Notes: generated by a model not told the origin, from the sequence alone. 64,000 bases of DNA from Marinobacter salinisoli (GCF_017301335.1 NZ_CP071247.1:558001-622000); one strand, 5' to 3'; counted from the first letter of the stretch, positions 42,655-51,938 are shown. Numbers and translations are program-made.

Positions 42655-43428
42655 TCAGAAGTGAAACTGAGCCAGCGCACTGATCGAGCTCTGGGTGTCG
42701 ATCAGCTCGTCACCCAGGCCATACTTGTTGTTCCAGTACTGATACTCGATACCCGCATACAGTACACCCGGCGCACCCCAGAAGTTACTCACATCCAGCT
42801 TGATCTGAGGCACGAACTGGAACTCGGACTTGTGATCATCTTCCGCGGTGGACCAGTCGATGTAGCCGTCCACCAGGAATCGGGCCGGCCCGATTGCAAA
42901 CGGCGCTGCCCAGGCAACGGTCAGCTGCAAGTCATCACTGATCTGCTCGTTATCAACGTAATAAAACCCGGTGGTGAAGAACAGGAAGCCGGGCACATCC
43001 CAGGCCAGGCCAGCGCCGTAGAGGTAATTATCGACCTCGGTACTGCCGCCGAATTCGTACTGGGCGCCCAGGAACACGTCCTTGACCGGCCCGGCACTGA
43101 GGTCGGCACCGGTCAGCCAGCTGCCGCTGAGCGTGGGCGCAAATTCACCGTAGGTTTCATCTTCATCCTCGATATCGCCCTGACCCTGGGTGCGGTCAAC
43201 GAAGAAGAACGTGCCGCCCCAGTTATGGGCGGTGGCATTTTCGAAGGTGAAAACCGTCGCCTCGACTTCTTTGCCACCGTTGCCAGCAGGATCGAACTCG
43301 ACACCCTGATACTGATCACTGTGCAACAGTGAAATGCTTGACCCACCGAAGAACTTCTCGGCATGGGCGGAGGGAGCGCAGGCGGCAGCGACGCAGCCGG
43401 CCAGGAGTGTCTTACGCAATGCAGTCAT
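42655..43428 (-). CDS. Tsx-like nucleoside-specific outer membrane channel
   Basis: 257 residues. A signal peptide (MTALRKTLLAGCVAAACAPSAHA, cut before EKF) is followed by a 12-strand-type beta-barrel with alternating aromatic residues and a terminal Phe (ALAQFHF), the outer membrane insertion signal. TATVFTFENATAHNWGGTFFFVDRTQ-like blocks (around 57-80) and QYWNNKYG mark the Tsx/OmpK family. It should let nucleosides or purines cross the outer membrane for the BMP-type ABC transporter encoded just upstream. AGAGG precedes the ATG. A 58-base gap separates it from the permease gene. Confidence 0.88.
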   Translation of the reverse strand: MTALRKTLLAGCVAAACAPSAHAEKFFGGSSISLLHSDQYQGVEFDPAGNGGKEVEATVFTFENATAHNWGGTFFFVDRTQGQGDIEDEDETYGEFAPTLSGSWLTGADLSAGPVKDVFLGAQYEFGGSTEVDNYLYGAGLAWDVPGFLFFTTGFYYVDNEQISDDLQLTVAWAAPFAIGPARFLVDGYIDWSTAEDDHKSEFQFVPQIKLDVSNFWGAPGVLYAGIEYQYWNNKYGLGDELIDTQSSISALAQFHF

Positions 43429-43486
43429 GGATATTCCTCTGTGATTACTTTTTTAAGTCGTTGTTGGAGCTCGCACTTTCTTATTG

Positions 43487-44407
43487 TCAGTGACTTGGCC
43501 GATACGGTTGGCCAAGTGAAAGAGGGGTATTCAGGCGGGTTCGCGCCGGGTCCCAGGACAGCAGCACCAGCATCAGAATGGTGACCACATAGGGCAGCAT
43601 CGCCAGCAACTCGGTGGGGCTGTTCCAGCCCAGCCCCTGCAGCACCAGATGCAGGATGCTGGCGGCGCCGAACAGATAGGCGCCCAGCAGCAGGCGCCCG
43701 GGCCGCCAGGTGGCAAACACAACCAGAGCGAGGGCAATCCAGCCCCGGCCAGCGGTCATGTTTTCGGTCCACATGGGGGTGTAGGCCAGCGACAGGTAGG
43801 CACCGGCAAGACCCGCCATACCACCACCGAAGGCGACCGCCATGTAGCGCACCGCCTGAACCTTGAGGCCATTGGCATTGGCCGCGTCCGGATCTTCACC
43901 GACCGCCCGCAGAACCAGCCCGCCCCGGGTGCGGCGGATAAAAAACGCCACACCGGCACAGGCAACAAAGGAGACATACACCAGCGGGTCCTGATCAAAC
44001 AGAACCCGTCCAAGCACCGGAATATCGCTGAGCACAGGGATCGCAACGCGGGTAAAGCCATCGATGGACTCACCCACGAAGCCAGCCCCCACGAAGGCAC
44101 TCAAGCCGGTCCCGAAGATGGTCAGGGCCAGGCCCGCGGCATACTGGTTAGCCGCCAGCGTGATCGCCATGAAGCCAAAGAACATGGACATGGCCACACC
44201 GGCGGCCATGGCCGCAACCAGACCAACCAGCAAACTGCCAGAGCTCAAAGCGGCAACAAAGCCAGCCACGGCGCCCATCAGCATCATGCCTTCCTGCCCG
44301 AGATTGAGGATGCCCGAGCGCTCGCAGATCAGCTCACCGAGCGCCACCAGCAACAGGGGCGTCCCCGCAACGACAGTGGCCGCCAGAATGTTTGTCAGCA
44401 TTTCCAT
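43487..44407 (-). CDS. Nucleoside ABC transporter permease (second subunit)
   Basis: 306-residue inner membrane protein of the BPD_transp_2 family with about eight helices. Conserved blocks are LICERSGILNLGQEGMMLMG near the N-terminus and RTRGGLVLRAVGEDPDAANANG in the cytosolic coupling loop. It matches the smaller permease of BMP-type purine nucleoside importers (YufQ, NupQ or similar). It starts one base after the stop of the first permease gene. The C-terminal codons overlap an 8-bp inverted repeat (ACTTGGCC / GGCCAAGT, 43493-43517). Confidence 0.93.
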   Translation of the reverse strand: MEMLTNILAATVVAGTPLLLVALGELICERSGILNLGQEGMMLMGAVAGFVAALSSGSLLVGLVAAMAAGVAMSMFFGFMAITLAANQYAAGLALTIFGTGLSAFVGAGFVGESIDGFTRVAIPVLSDIPVLGRVLFDQDPLVYVSFVACAGVAFFIRRTRGGLVLRAVGEDPDAANANGLKVQAVRYMAVAFGGGMAGLAGAYLSLAYTPMWTENMTAGRGWIALALVVFATWRPGRLLLGAYLFGAASILHLVLQGLGWNSPTELLAMLPYVVTILMLVLLSWDPARTRLNTPLSLGQPYRPSH

Positions 44408-44408
44408 C

Positions 44409-45515
44409 TCAGGCCTCCCGGGCTGCGGTAGTCGGTGTCATAACGTTGGCCTCGCGTGCCCGGCGCTTGAAACGAACCCGGTAATGGATCAGCGCGTCGC
44501 AGGTCAGCAGGTAGAACAGCAGAAGCCCCTGGAACAATCCGGTCACCGCCTTGGGCATGTTCATCGCGATCTGCAGCATTTCACCGCCGAGGAAGGTCAA
44601 TGCCAGCAAGGCACTGGCCGCAATGATGCCCAGAGCATGCATCCGGCCCAGGAACACCACGATGATGGCGGTGTAGCCATAGCCCGGCGAGACCTGCGGA
44701 ACCAACTGACCAATCGGCCCGGTCACCTCCGAGGCACCCGCCAACCCGGCGGTGGCGCCGCCCACGAGGAAAGCGAACCAGGTCAGCCGACGGGCACTGA
44801 ATCCGGCAAAGTCGGCGGCGCGGTGATCCTGGCCGATCACATTGAGCTGGAAACCGATGAAGCTGCGCGCAAACATCACCCACACCGCCACGGCGGCCAG
44901 CAGGCCAAAGGCCAGGCCGATATGCAGCCGGGTACCGGGTATCAGGGCCGGCAGGAGCGCTGAATCGCCGAACATGACGGACTGCGGGAAGCCAAAACCG
45001 TAGGGGTCTTTCAGGGGCCCGTGCACCGCGTAGAGCAGGAAGTTCAGGGCGATGTAATTGAGCATAATGGTGGTCAGAATTTCGTTGCAGTGCAGGTGCG
45101 TTTTCAGGCCTGCGGCGATGGCGGCCCAGAGCACCCCCGCCAGCACCCCGGTCAACAGAACCAGGGGCAGAACCCAGAACGCATCGGCATCGACAAACTG
45201 AACAGCGACCGCACTGGCCCCCAAAGCACCCATCAGGAAATGCCCTTCAGCGCCGATGTTCCATATCCGCGCCCGGTAACACACGGTCAAGCCGGCAGCG
45301 CACAACAACAGTGGCGCCATCTTGAGACCGAGCTCAGCCAGTCCGATCAGGTCGCTGATCGGGGTAATGAAGAAGAAGCGCAGGCCCTCCACCGGATCCT
45401 TGCCCATGGCAAGAAACAATATGAAACCGGTGATGACGGTGAGCACCAGCGCCAGCACCGGCGAGGCCCAGCGCATCAGGGAAGAATCAACGGGACGACG
45501 TTCAAGCTGCAGCAT
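44409..45515 (-). CDS. Nucleoside ABC transporter permease (first subunit)
   Basis: 368-residue BPD_transp_2 permease with about ten helices. FRARIWNIGAEGHFLMG-type block (YRARIWNIGAEGHFLMGAL) and FQLNVIGQDHRAADFAGF are the conserved ATPase-contact regions. It corresponds to YufP-like subunits of purine or deoxynucleoside importers. The start at 45515 has GGGGAGG six bases before it and lies inside the end of the ATPase gene; a longer frame from 45542 lacks a ribosome site. Paired with the second permease. Confidence 0.93.
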   Translation of the reverse strand: MLQLERRPVDSSLMRWASPVLALVLTVITGFILFLAMGKDPVEGLRFFFITPISDLIGLAELGLKMAPLLLCAAGLTVCYRARIWNIGAEGHFLMGALGASAVAVQFVDADAFWVLPLVLLTGVLAGVLWAAIAAGLKTHLHCNEILTTIMLNYIALNFLLYAVHGPLKDPYGFGFPQSVMFGDSALLPALIPGTRLHIGLAFGLLAAVAVWVMFARSFIGFQLNVIGQDHRAADFAGFSARRLTWFAFLVGGATAGLAGASEVTGPIGQLVPQVSPGYGYTAIIVVFLGRMHALGIIAASALLALTFLGGEMLQIAMNMPKAVTGLFQGLLLFYLLTCDALIHYRVRFKRRAREANVMTPTTAAREA

Positions 45516-47037
45516 GGCTGGCCTCCCCGGACTCAAACTCACCCGCCATCCACTGGCCCAGCTGCTCGATACTCAGATCCGAGGCATCGGCCAGTGGCGA
45601 CAGGCGACCGCCACAGAGGGCGCCCATGCGATTGCACAATTGATAGAGTTCATCCAGATCCTCGGAGATCAGCAGAATGGCCGCGCCTTCGTCACGCAGA
45701 CGGATAAGCGCCTCGTGGATGGCCACGGCAGAGCCGACATCCACGCCCCAGGTGGGATGGGACGCCACCAGCAGCCTGGGATTCTGAAGCGCCTCGCGGC
45801 CAATGATGTATTTCTGGAGGTTGCCGCCGGAGAGGCTGCCGGCGGTGCTGTGCTCGCCGTTGCAACGCACGCCGAAACGCTCGATGACCTGCCGGCAGAA
45901 TTCCCGCACACGGCCGAACCGGATCATCCCGTGACGCACCAGCCCCTGTCCGGCGGCTGTCAGCAGCGCGTTATCCGCCAGTGTCATGCCCGGGACGGCG
46001 CCCCGCCCCAGTCGTTCCTCCGGAACAATGGCAATACCGGTCGCCCGGCGCTGGTCCGGCTTCAGCGCTTCAATACGCTGCCCCTCAAACGTCAGGCGGC
46101 CGGTATCAATCCGGACCTCCCCAGACAGAGCTTTCAGCAATTCGTCCTGCCCGTTACCTGCCACACCGGCAATGCCGACGATCTCCCCCCGGTGCAGGTT
46201 AAAACTCACACCCTGCAGGCTGGTGCCGAAGGGGTCATCGCAACGCCAACTCAAGCCCTTTGCCTCCAGCAACAGCTCGCCGGGCTGCGCCTGCGATACC
46301 CGGGTCGAAATCGGGGTATCCTCGCCCACCATTAACCGGGCTATCTGGGTTGCCGAGATTTCCGCCGGCCGGCAGTCGCCACTGACCCGTCCGTGCCGCA
46401 GCACGGTCGCGTTGTCACAGAGCGCCCGAACCTCTTCCAGCTTGTGGCTGATAAACAGGATGCTGCACCCCTCAGCGGACAACTTCCGCAGGGTGGCAAA
46501 CAACGTGGTCACCTCTTGTGGCGTCAACACCGACGTCGGCTCATCGAGGATCAACAGCGTGCTTTCCTGGATGAGGCAGCGCACTATCTCGACCCGCTGT
46601 CGCTCCCCGACCGAAAGTGTGCTGACGTAGCGCCTCGGATCCAGTGCCATGCCATAGTGCTCGGAAACCTCACGAATGCGCGCTTCCAGCTCGGCCCGGT
46701 CCCGGGCTTCGGATGCCGGTAGACCAAGGGCGATGTTTTCCGCCACCGTCAGGGTTTCGAACAGGGAAAAGTGTTGGAACACCATCCCGATCCCCATGGC
46801 CCTGGCCTCCGCCGGATTGGCAACCTGAACCGGTTTCCCGTTCCAGAACACTTGCCCTTCGTCCGGTTGAACCAGTCCGTAAATGACCTTCATCAGGGTG
46901 CTCTTGCCAGCACCGTTCTCGCCCAGCAAGGCATGGATTTCTCCCGCCTCGACAACAAGGTCGATGCCATCGTTGGCCCGGCACCCGGGATACTCCTTAA
47001 CGATGTTTGCCAGCCTCAGGCGCTGCGCCGCGCTCAT
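45502..47037 (-). CDS. Nucleoside ABC transporter ATPase (two ABC domains)
   Basis: 511 residues with tandem ATPase domains, as in sugar and nucleoside importers of the RbsA/YufO type. The first domain has Walker A GENGAGKSTLM, signature LSVGERQRVEIV and Walker B LLILDEPTSVL. The second has a degenerate P-loop (GVAGNGQDELLKAL) and signature LSGGNLQKYIIGREAL. Start ATG 47037 has GAGG six bases upstream; the frame is open to 47100 but lacks a site there. It is the first gene of the minus-strand purine arm, about 65 bases downstream of a strong sigma-54 candidate. Confidence 0.95.
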   Translation of the reverse strand: MSAAQRLRLANIVKEYPGCRANDGIDLVVEAGEIHALLGENGAGKSTLMKVIYGLVQPDEGQVFWNGKPVQVANPAEARAMGIGMVFQHFSLFETLTVAENIALGLPASEARDRAELEARIREVSEHYGMALDPRRYVSTLSVGERQRVEIVRCLIQESTLLILDEPTSVLTPQEVTTLFATLRKLSAEGCSILFISHKLEEVRALCDNATVLRHGRVSGDCRPAEISATQIARLMVGEDTPISTRVSQAQPGELLLEAKGLSWRCDDPFGTSLQGVSFNLHRGEIVGIAGVAGNGQDELLKALSGEVRIDTGRLTFEGQRIEALKPDQRRATGIAIVPEERLGRGAVPGMTLADNALLTAAGQGLVRHGMIRFGRVREFCRQVIERFGVRCNGEHSTAGSLSGGNLQKYIIGREALQNPRLLVASHPTWGVDVGSAVAIHEALIRLRDEGAAILLISEDLDELYQLCNRMGALCGGRLSPLADASDLSIEQLGQWMAGEFESGEASHAAA

Positions 47038-47084
47038 AAATAACCTCGCCGTATTCGTGCGTCCCTGATTGGCCGGAAAAGAAG

Positions 47085-47100
47085 CTGACCAATCAATCAA
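47085..47100. promoter_or_regulatory. RutR-like half-site upstream of the nucleoside transporter operon
   Basis: CTGACCAATCAATCAA resembles the RutR consensus TTGACCAnnTGGTCAA: the left half matches six of seven, the right half four of seven. It falls just downstream of the start point expected from the minus-strand sigma-54 element. The ten bases CTGACCAATC are exactly mirrored at 47166-47175. Confidence 0.4.
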
Positions 47101-47113
47101 TATTTAGGCAATT

Positions 47114-47130
47114 AGCAATAAACCTGCCAA
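47114..47130 (-). promoter_or_regulatory. Sigma-54 promoter candidate for the nucleoside transporter operon
   Basis: Minus strand reads TTGGCAGGTTTATTGCT. Against YTGGCACGRNNNTTGCW only the C after CA and the purine differ; GG-N10-GC spacing is exact. The ATPase start codon is about 77 bases downstream. Best of the sigma-54 matches in this window. Confidence 0.68.
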
Positions 47131-47159
47131 CCAACGCAAAAGACCATCAATGATTCGAT

Positions 47160-47175
47160 TGAACCGATTGGTCAG
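47160..47175. promoter_or_regulatory. RutR-like site overlapping the xdh promoter
   Basis: TGAACCGATTGGTCAG keeps a full right half-site (TGGTCAG) and a partial left half. It overlaps the -24 box of the plus-strand sigma-54 candidate, a position suited to repression. Confidence 0.4.
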
Positions 47176-47184
47176 ATTTTTGCA
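47168..47184 (+). promoter_or_regulatory. Sigma-54 promoter candidate for the xdh operon
   Basis: TTGGTCAGATTTTTGCA has GG-N10-GC spacing and a perfect TTGCA -12 box; the CAC of the -24 box reads TCA. The xdhA start codon lies about 80 bases downstream. Confidence 0.58.
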
Positions 47185-47264
47185 GCTAAACTTAAAAAAT
47201 CCGGGAAAAGCCCGCCCGACACAGAGCGCGCGCCCCCGAAAACAGCGGAAAACCGGAGAGTGGC

Positions 47265-48731
47265 GTGATTGAATTCCTTCTGAACGGTCGGATACAAAAA
47301 CTTGACCAGGCCGACCCAAACTTGAGCATTCTGGAGTGGCTGCGCACCAAAATGCGGCTTACCGGCACCAAAGAGGGCTGTGCCTCCGGTGACTGTGGCG
47401 CCTGCACCGTCATTACCGGCACCCCTGACCAGAACGGCAACATTCATTACGAAGCCATCAACAGCTGCATCACCTTGCTGGCAAGTCTGCATGGCAAGGA
47501 ACTGTTGACGGTCGAGGCCTTTCACCAGGAACCCGGGCATCCGGTGCAGCGCAGCATGATGGAACAGCACGGATCCCAGTGCGGTTTCTGCACGCCCGGC
47601 ATTGTCATGTCGCTGGTGGCCCTGCACGCAAACCATGCCTCGGCCACGCCCGAAGACCACAAAATTCTGCAGGCGCTCTCGGGCAATCTGTGCCGGTGCA
47701 CCGGCTACCGCCCCATCGTCGATGCGGGGCGTCAGGCGATGGTTCAGGAATGGACGCCGGCGTCTTCGCACCCGGCAGCGGGCCTGAAAGGCGAGCGATC
47801 GGTTGCCGCGTTATCCACCATCAGCCAGGGCAGCGTCACTCTGGCAGCGAAGCCCGGTGGCCCGCGCTACGATGCGCCGGTCAGCCTCTGTGAACTGCAC
47901 GCATTACGCTCACGCTTCCCAGCGGCTCGCCTGGTGGCGGGCAGCACCGATCTGGCGCTGGAAATCACCCAGCAACTGAAGACCCTGGATCACCTGATCA
48001 GTGTTGAACGGGTGCCGGAGCTCAAAGACTGCTACCCGGACAACGGCGAACTGGTCATCGGCGCCGCCGCCACCTACGAGGCGTTCCGCCAGCCGTTGTC
48101 TGAGCTCTGGCCAGCCTTCGATGCCATGCTCGAGCGCCTGGGCTCACTGCAGATCCGCAACCGGGGCACCCTTGGCGGCAACATCGCCAACGCCTCCCCG
48201 ATTGGGGACATGCCCCCGCCTCTGATTGCCTTGGGCGCCACCCTGGTGCTTGACGGGCCGGATGGCGAACGCCGGCTGCCCATGGAGGCGTTTTTCCACG
48301 GCTACAAGCAAACGGATATCAAGCCCGGGGAATTCATCCACTCCATCCGTGTCCCAATGCCAAAGCCGGACCAACAGCTGTTCATTTACAAGATCTCAAA
48401 ACGACTCGACGACGATATCAGCGCGGTGCTCGGCGCGTTCCGGCTGACGCTGCACGAGGGCATCGTCAGCGACTGCCGGCTGGCCTTCGGAGGCATGGCG
48501 GCGACGCCCGCCCGGGCCCGGCACGCCGAAGCGGCCCTGCACGGGGCTCGCTGGGATCAAGCGGGCGTAACGGCGGCAGCGGCGGCACTGGCCAGCGATT
48601 TCACGCCCCTGAGCGACGCCCGGGCCTCTGCCTCATACCGGCTGCAGGTCGCAGGGAACCTGCTCCAGCGAGCCCTGCTGGCGTCCGATCCCCTCAACCG
48701 CGATCCGCTGACGGTGACCGATTATGCGTAA
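47265..48731 (+). CDS. xdhA: Xanthine dehydrogenase small subunit (2Fe-2S and FAD)
   Basis: 488 residues. Two [2Fe-2S] domains come first: plant-type CASGDCGACTVI near 44-55 and the helical one with QCGFCTPGIVMS and LCRCTGYRP. The FAD domain follows (approx. 195-375; LVAGSTDLALEITQ and the NRGTLGGNIANASPIGD stretch), then the CO-dehydrogenase flavoprotein C-terminal domain. Together with XdhB it oxidises hypoxanthine and xanthine to urate. The start is GTG with GGAGA five bases upstream. First gene of the seven-gene plus-strand arm; its stop overlaps xdhB by eight bases. Confidence 0.96.
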   Translation: MIEFLLNGRIQKLDQADPNLSILEWLRTKMRLTGTKEGCASGDCGACTVITGTPDQNGNIHYEAINSCITLLASLHGKELLTVEAFHQEPGHPVQRSMMEQHGSQCGFCTPGIVMSLVALHANHASATPEDHKILQALSGNLCRCTGYRPIVDAGRQAMVQEWTPASSHPAAGLKGERSVAALSTISQGSVTLAAKPGGPRYDAPVSLCELHALRSRFPAARLVAGSTDLALEITQQLKTLDHLISVERVPELKDCYPDNGELVIGAAATYEAFRQPLSELWPAFDAMLERLGSLQIRNRGTLGGNIANASPIGDMPPPLIALGATLVLDGPDGERRLPMEAFFHGYKQTDIKPGEFIHSIRVPMPKPDQQLFIYKISKRLDDDISAVLGAFRLTLHEGIVSDCRLAFGGMAATPARARHAEAALHGARWDQAGVTAAAAALASDFTPLSDARASASYRLQVAGNLLQRALLASDPLNRDPLTVTDYA

Positions 48732-51078
48732 ACTCCCCCTCAACTCGCCCACGCCGCGACACAGCGCCAAGGGACAGGCGGGCCAGGGCGTCAAACACGA
48801 CAGCGCCTGGAAGCACGTGAGCGGTCAGGCCCGCTACATCGACGATCTGCCGGTTCCTGAGGGCTTGCTGCACGCCGCGGTGGGTCACAGCGACCAAGCG
48901 CACGCGCGCATCGTCTCGATGGATCTGGACGCGGTGCGCCAGTTCCCCGGCGTGGTTGCCGTCATCACCGCCGCCGATGTGCCGGGCCACCTGGATATTG
49001 GCCCCGTATTCCCCGGTGATCCGGTGCTGGCCGCTGACCTCGTTGAACACATCGGCCAGCCGATTTTTGCGGTCGCAGCAACGTCCCACGACGCGGCACG
49101 ACAAGCCGCGCGTCTGGCCAGGGTCGAGTACGAACCACTGGACGCCGTGGTGACCGTCGATCAGGCGCTGGAGCAACAGCTTTTCGTCCGGCCCAGCCAG
49201 ACCCAATGCCGGGGCAATCCGGACAAAGCACTGGCTGAGGCGCCGAACCGACTGCAGGGCCAGCAACGGGTGGGTGGCCAGGAGCACCTGTACCTTGAGG
49301 GGCAGGCGTGTCTGGTCGAGCCCACCGAAGACCGGGGTGTCTTCGTGCATACCTCCAGCCAGCACATTTCGGAGGTGCAGAAACTGGTGGCCGAAGTGCT
49401 TGGACTCCCCATTCACGAGGTTCAGGCCGAGGTGCGCCGGATGGGTGGCGGCTTTGGTGGCAAGGAAACCCAGGCCGCCCCGCTGGCCTGTGTCGCCGCG
49501 CTTCTGGCCCGGGCCACCAACCGACCGGTGAAATACCGGCTGTCCCGGTCCGATGACATGATCCAGACCGGTAAACGCCACGACTTTCTGAATAGCTACG
49601 ACATCGGCTTCGATCACGACGGCTTGATCCACGGCGCCGACATTATGGTCGCGGCGCGGTGCGGCTACTCACCCGACCTGTCTGACGCCATTGTCGACCG
49701 CGCCATGTTCCATGCCGACAACGCCTACTTCCTGGACCAGGCCCGGGTAACCGGTCACCGCTGCAAAACCCACACCGTTTCCAACACCGCCTTCCGGGGC
49801 TTCGGCGGCCCGCAGGGCATGATGATCATTGAACAGGCCATGGACGATATCGCCCGTCACCTCGGGCGTGACCCGCTGGATATTCGGAAAACCAATCTCT
49901 ACCGTCCCGGCCGCGATATCACCCATTACGGCCAGACCATCGAGCAACAGGTCCTGCCGCAACTCCTTGAGCAACTGGAAGCCAGTTCCGACTACCGGCA
50001 AAGACGCGGTGAAATCGACACCTTCAACCGCACCAGCCCGGTGCTCAAACGCGGCCTGGCACTGACACCGGTCAAGTTCGGCATCTCCTTCACCGCCCGG
50101 CACCTGAATCAGGCCGGGGCGCTGGTCCACATCTATACCGATGGCAGCATTCACGTGAACCACGGCGGCACGGAAATGGGCCAGGGCCTGTACATCAAGG
50201 TGGCGCAGGTGGTGGCCTCGGCCTTCCAGGTCGACCTGGATCGCATCAAGGTATCTGCCACCCGTACCGACAAGGTTCCGAACACCTCCCCGACAGCAGC
50301 CTCTTCAGGCTCCGACCTGAATGGCATGGCGGCACTCGATGCCTGTGAGAAAATTCTGGCCGGATTGGTGCAGTTCGCGTCAGAACATTGGTCTGTATCG
50401 CCCGAACAGGTCATTTTCTCCGACAATCGCGTGCGGGTTGGGGATCTGTCGGTACCTTGGGCAGAGTTTGTCCAGACCGCCTACCTGAACCGGATTCCAC
50501 TGTCGTCGTCGGGCTTCTATTCCACCCCGAAGATTCATTACGACCCGAAAACCGGCAAGGGGCGCCCGTTCCTGTACTACTCCCACGCCGCGGCCTGTTC
50601 TGAGGTGGTGGTGGACACCCTGACCGGGGAATACCGGGTCGTTCGCACCGACATCCTGTTCGATGCCGGCCGCTCCCTGAACCCCGACATTGACCTTGGC
50701 CAGATCGAGGGCGGCTTTGTCCAGGGCATGGGCTGGCTGACCACCGAGGAACTGGTCTACAGCGACGACGGCCGTTTGCTCACCACCGGCCCGGCCACCT
50801 ACAAGATTCCTGCAGTCTCCGACTGCCCGCCGGATCTGCGGGTCGCCCTGCTGGAGAACAGCCCGAACCGGGAAGCAACGGTTTTCCATTCCAAGGCGGT
50901 GGGCGAACCGCCCCTCATGCTGGGCATCTCAGTCTGGAGCGCGCTGCGGGATGCGGTGTCCAGCGTCACCGGTTATCGCTTCAGCCCGCCGCTGGATGCC
51001 CCGGCCACGCCTGAACGGGTTCTGGCTGCGGTCACTGCCAGCAAGACCTGGCAGGCACAGCAAAAGGAGAGCGCCTGA
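48724..51078 (+). CDS. xdhB: Xanthine dehydrogenase large, molybdopterin subunit
   Basis: 784 residues with the aldehyde oxidase/xanthine dehydrogenase a/b hammerhead domain (approx. 30-140) and the molybdopterin-binding domain after it. MGGGFGGKETQAAPLACVAAL near 240-258 binds the cofactor, AFRGFGGPQGMMIIEQAMD carries the substrate-channel Arg and Phe residues of xanthine dehydrogenase, and VGEPPLMLGISVW near the end contains the catalytic-Glu region. Electrons pass from molybdenum to the iron-sulphur centres of XdhA. Overlaps both xdhA and xdhC. Confidence 0.96.
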   Translation: MRKLPLNSPTPRHSAKGQAGQGVKHDSAWKHVSGQARYIDDLPVPEGLLHAAVGHSDQAHARIVSMDLDAVRQFPGVVAVITAADVPGHLDIGPVFPGDPVLAADLVEHIGQPIFAVAATSHDAARQAARLARVEYEPLDAVVTVDQALEQQLFVRPSQTQCRGNPDKALAEAPNRLQGQQRVGGQEHLYLEGQACLVEPTEDRGVFVHTSSQHISEVQKLVAEVLGLPIHEVQAEVRRMGGGFGGKETQAAPLACVAALLARATNRPVKYRLSRSDDMIQTGKRHDFLNSYDIGFDHDGLIHGADIMVAARCGYSPDLSDAIVDRAMFHADNAYFLDQARVTGHRCKTHTVSNTAFRGFGGPQGMMIIEQAMDDIARHLGRDPLDIRKTNLYRPGRDITHYGQTIEQQVLPQLLEQLEASSDYRQRRGEIDTFNRTSPVLKRGLALTPVKFGISFTARHLNQAGALVHIYTDGSIHVNHGGTEMGQGLYIKVAQVVASAFQVDLDRIKVSATRTDKVPNTSPTAASSGSDLNGMAALDACEKILAGLVQFASEHWSVSPEQVIFSDNRVRVGDLSVPWAEFVQTAYLNRIPLSSSGFYSTPKIHYDPKTGKGRPFLYYSHAAACSEVVVDTLTGEYRVVRTDILFDAGRSLNPDIDLGQIEGGFVQGMGWLTTEELVYSDDGRLLTTGPATYKIPAVSDCPPDLRVALLENSPNREATVFHSKAVGEPPLMLGISVWSALRDAVSSVTGYRFSPPLDAPATPERVLAAVTASKTWQAQQKESA

Positions 51079-51938
51079 TGGAACCTCGCCTGACCTGGTA
51101 CCAGGCCGTCGCGGACTGCGAAGCCCGGGGCGAACCCTATGTTCTGATCACGGTGCTTGGCGTCACCGGTTCGGTCCCCCGGGAACCGGCCAGCAAGATG
51201 GTCGTGACCGGCGAACACAGCTACGACACCATCGGAGGCGGTCACCTGGAATACCAGATCTGCCAGCAGGCCCGCGAGCGCCTGGCGCGCCGGGATTACA
51301 CCAGTGAGCTGGCACACTTTCCGCTCGGTGCCCGTCTTGGCCAATGCTGCGGCGGCAGTGTGTCGGTGCTGCTGGAAGCCCGCCCCGGTTGTGAGCAGGA
51401 ACTGGTGATCTTCGGCGCCGGCCATGTTGCCCGCGCGCTGGTGGCCATCCTGGCCGAATTGCCCTGGCGGGTGACCTGGGTGGACTCCCGTGCCGGGCAA
51501 TTCCCGGCGCAGGTGCCCGACAATGTCCGGGTGCACCATACCGATGATCCCGTGGCTGACGCGCCGGCCCTGTGCAGCGGCAAACAGGTGCTGATCCTGA
51601 CCCACAACCACCAGCTGGATTTCGACCTCTGCCGCACCCTGCTCTCGGCCGGAGGCTGCGCCGGTATCGGGTTGATTGGCTCTGACACCAAGGCCGAACG
51701 GTTTCGCCAGCGACTGGACCACCGCGGCTTTCCAGCCCAGCAGATCAACACCATCCGCTGCCCCGTTGGCCGCACCGATGTGCCGGGCAAACGCCCGATG
51801 GAAGTGGCGGTTTCCATCATCGCTGAACTGCTCAGTCTCACCTCCACCTCCGGGCAGCCCGCGTCACGCCGCGGACTGCCGTGGAACGAGCTGCGCGGAC
51901 TGATCCAGAAAGACCATACCGGAGAGCCGCAGGAATGA
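51078..51938 (+). CDS. xdhC: Xanthine dehydrogenase accessory protein
   Basis: 286 residues. An N-terminal XdhC/CoxI domain (VTGSVPREPASKMVV, then IGGGHLEYQ) and a C-terminal Rossmann domain (LVIFGAGHVARALV) are both present. XdhC binds sulphurated molybdenum cofactor and inserts it in the large subunit. The ATG shares its first base with the xdhB stop, and the stop overlaps the start of uraD by four bases. Confidence 0.95.
   Translation: MEPRLTWYQAVADCEARGEPYVLITVLGVTGSVPREPASKMVVTGEHSYDTIGGGHLEYQICQQARERLARRDYTSELAHFPLGARLGQCCGGSVSVLLEARPGCEQELVIFGAGHVARALVAILAELPWRVTWVDSRAGQFPAQVPDNVRVHHTDDPVADAPALCSGKQVLILTHNHQLDFDLCRTLLSAGGCAGIGLIGSDTKAERFRQRLDHRGFPAQQINTIRCPVGRTDVPGKRPMEVAVSIIAELLSLTSTSGQPASRRGLPWNELRGLIQKDHTGEPQE

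Noticed and set aside
47060..47076. NtrC-like site sharing CCTGATTGG with the palindrome at 55479
   Set aside because: The outer arms of the NtrC palindrome are not kept, so it is too weak to list as a site, although the position upstream of the xdh promoter would suit an enhancer.
47038..47264. Possible purine riboswitch in the leaders of the nucleoside transporter or xdh
   Set aside because: The three-way junction core of purine riboswitches is not present, and the leaders expected from the sigma-54 elements are only about 65-70 bases.
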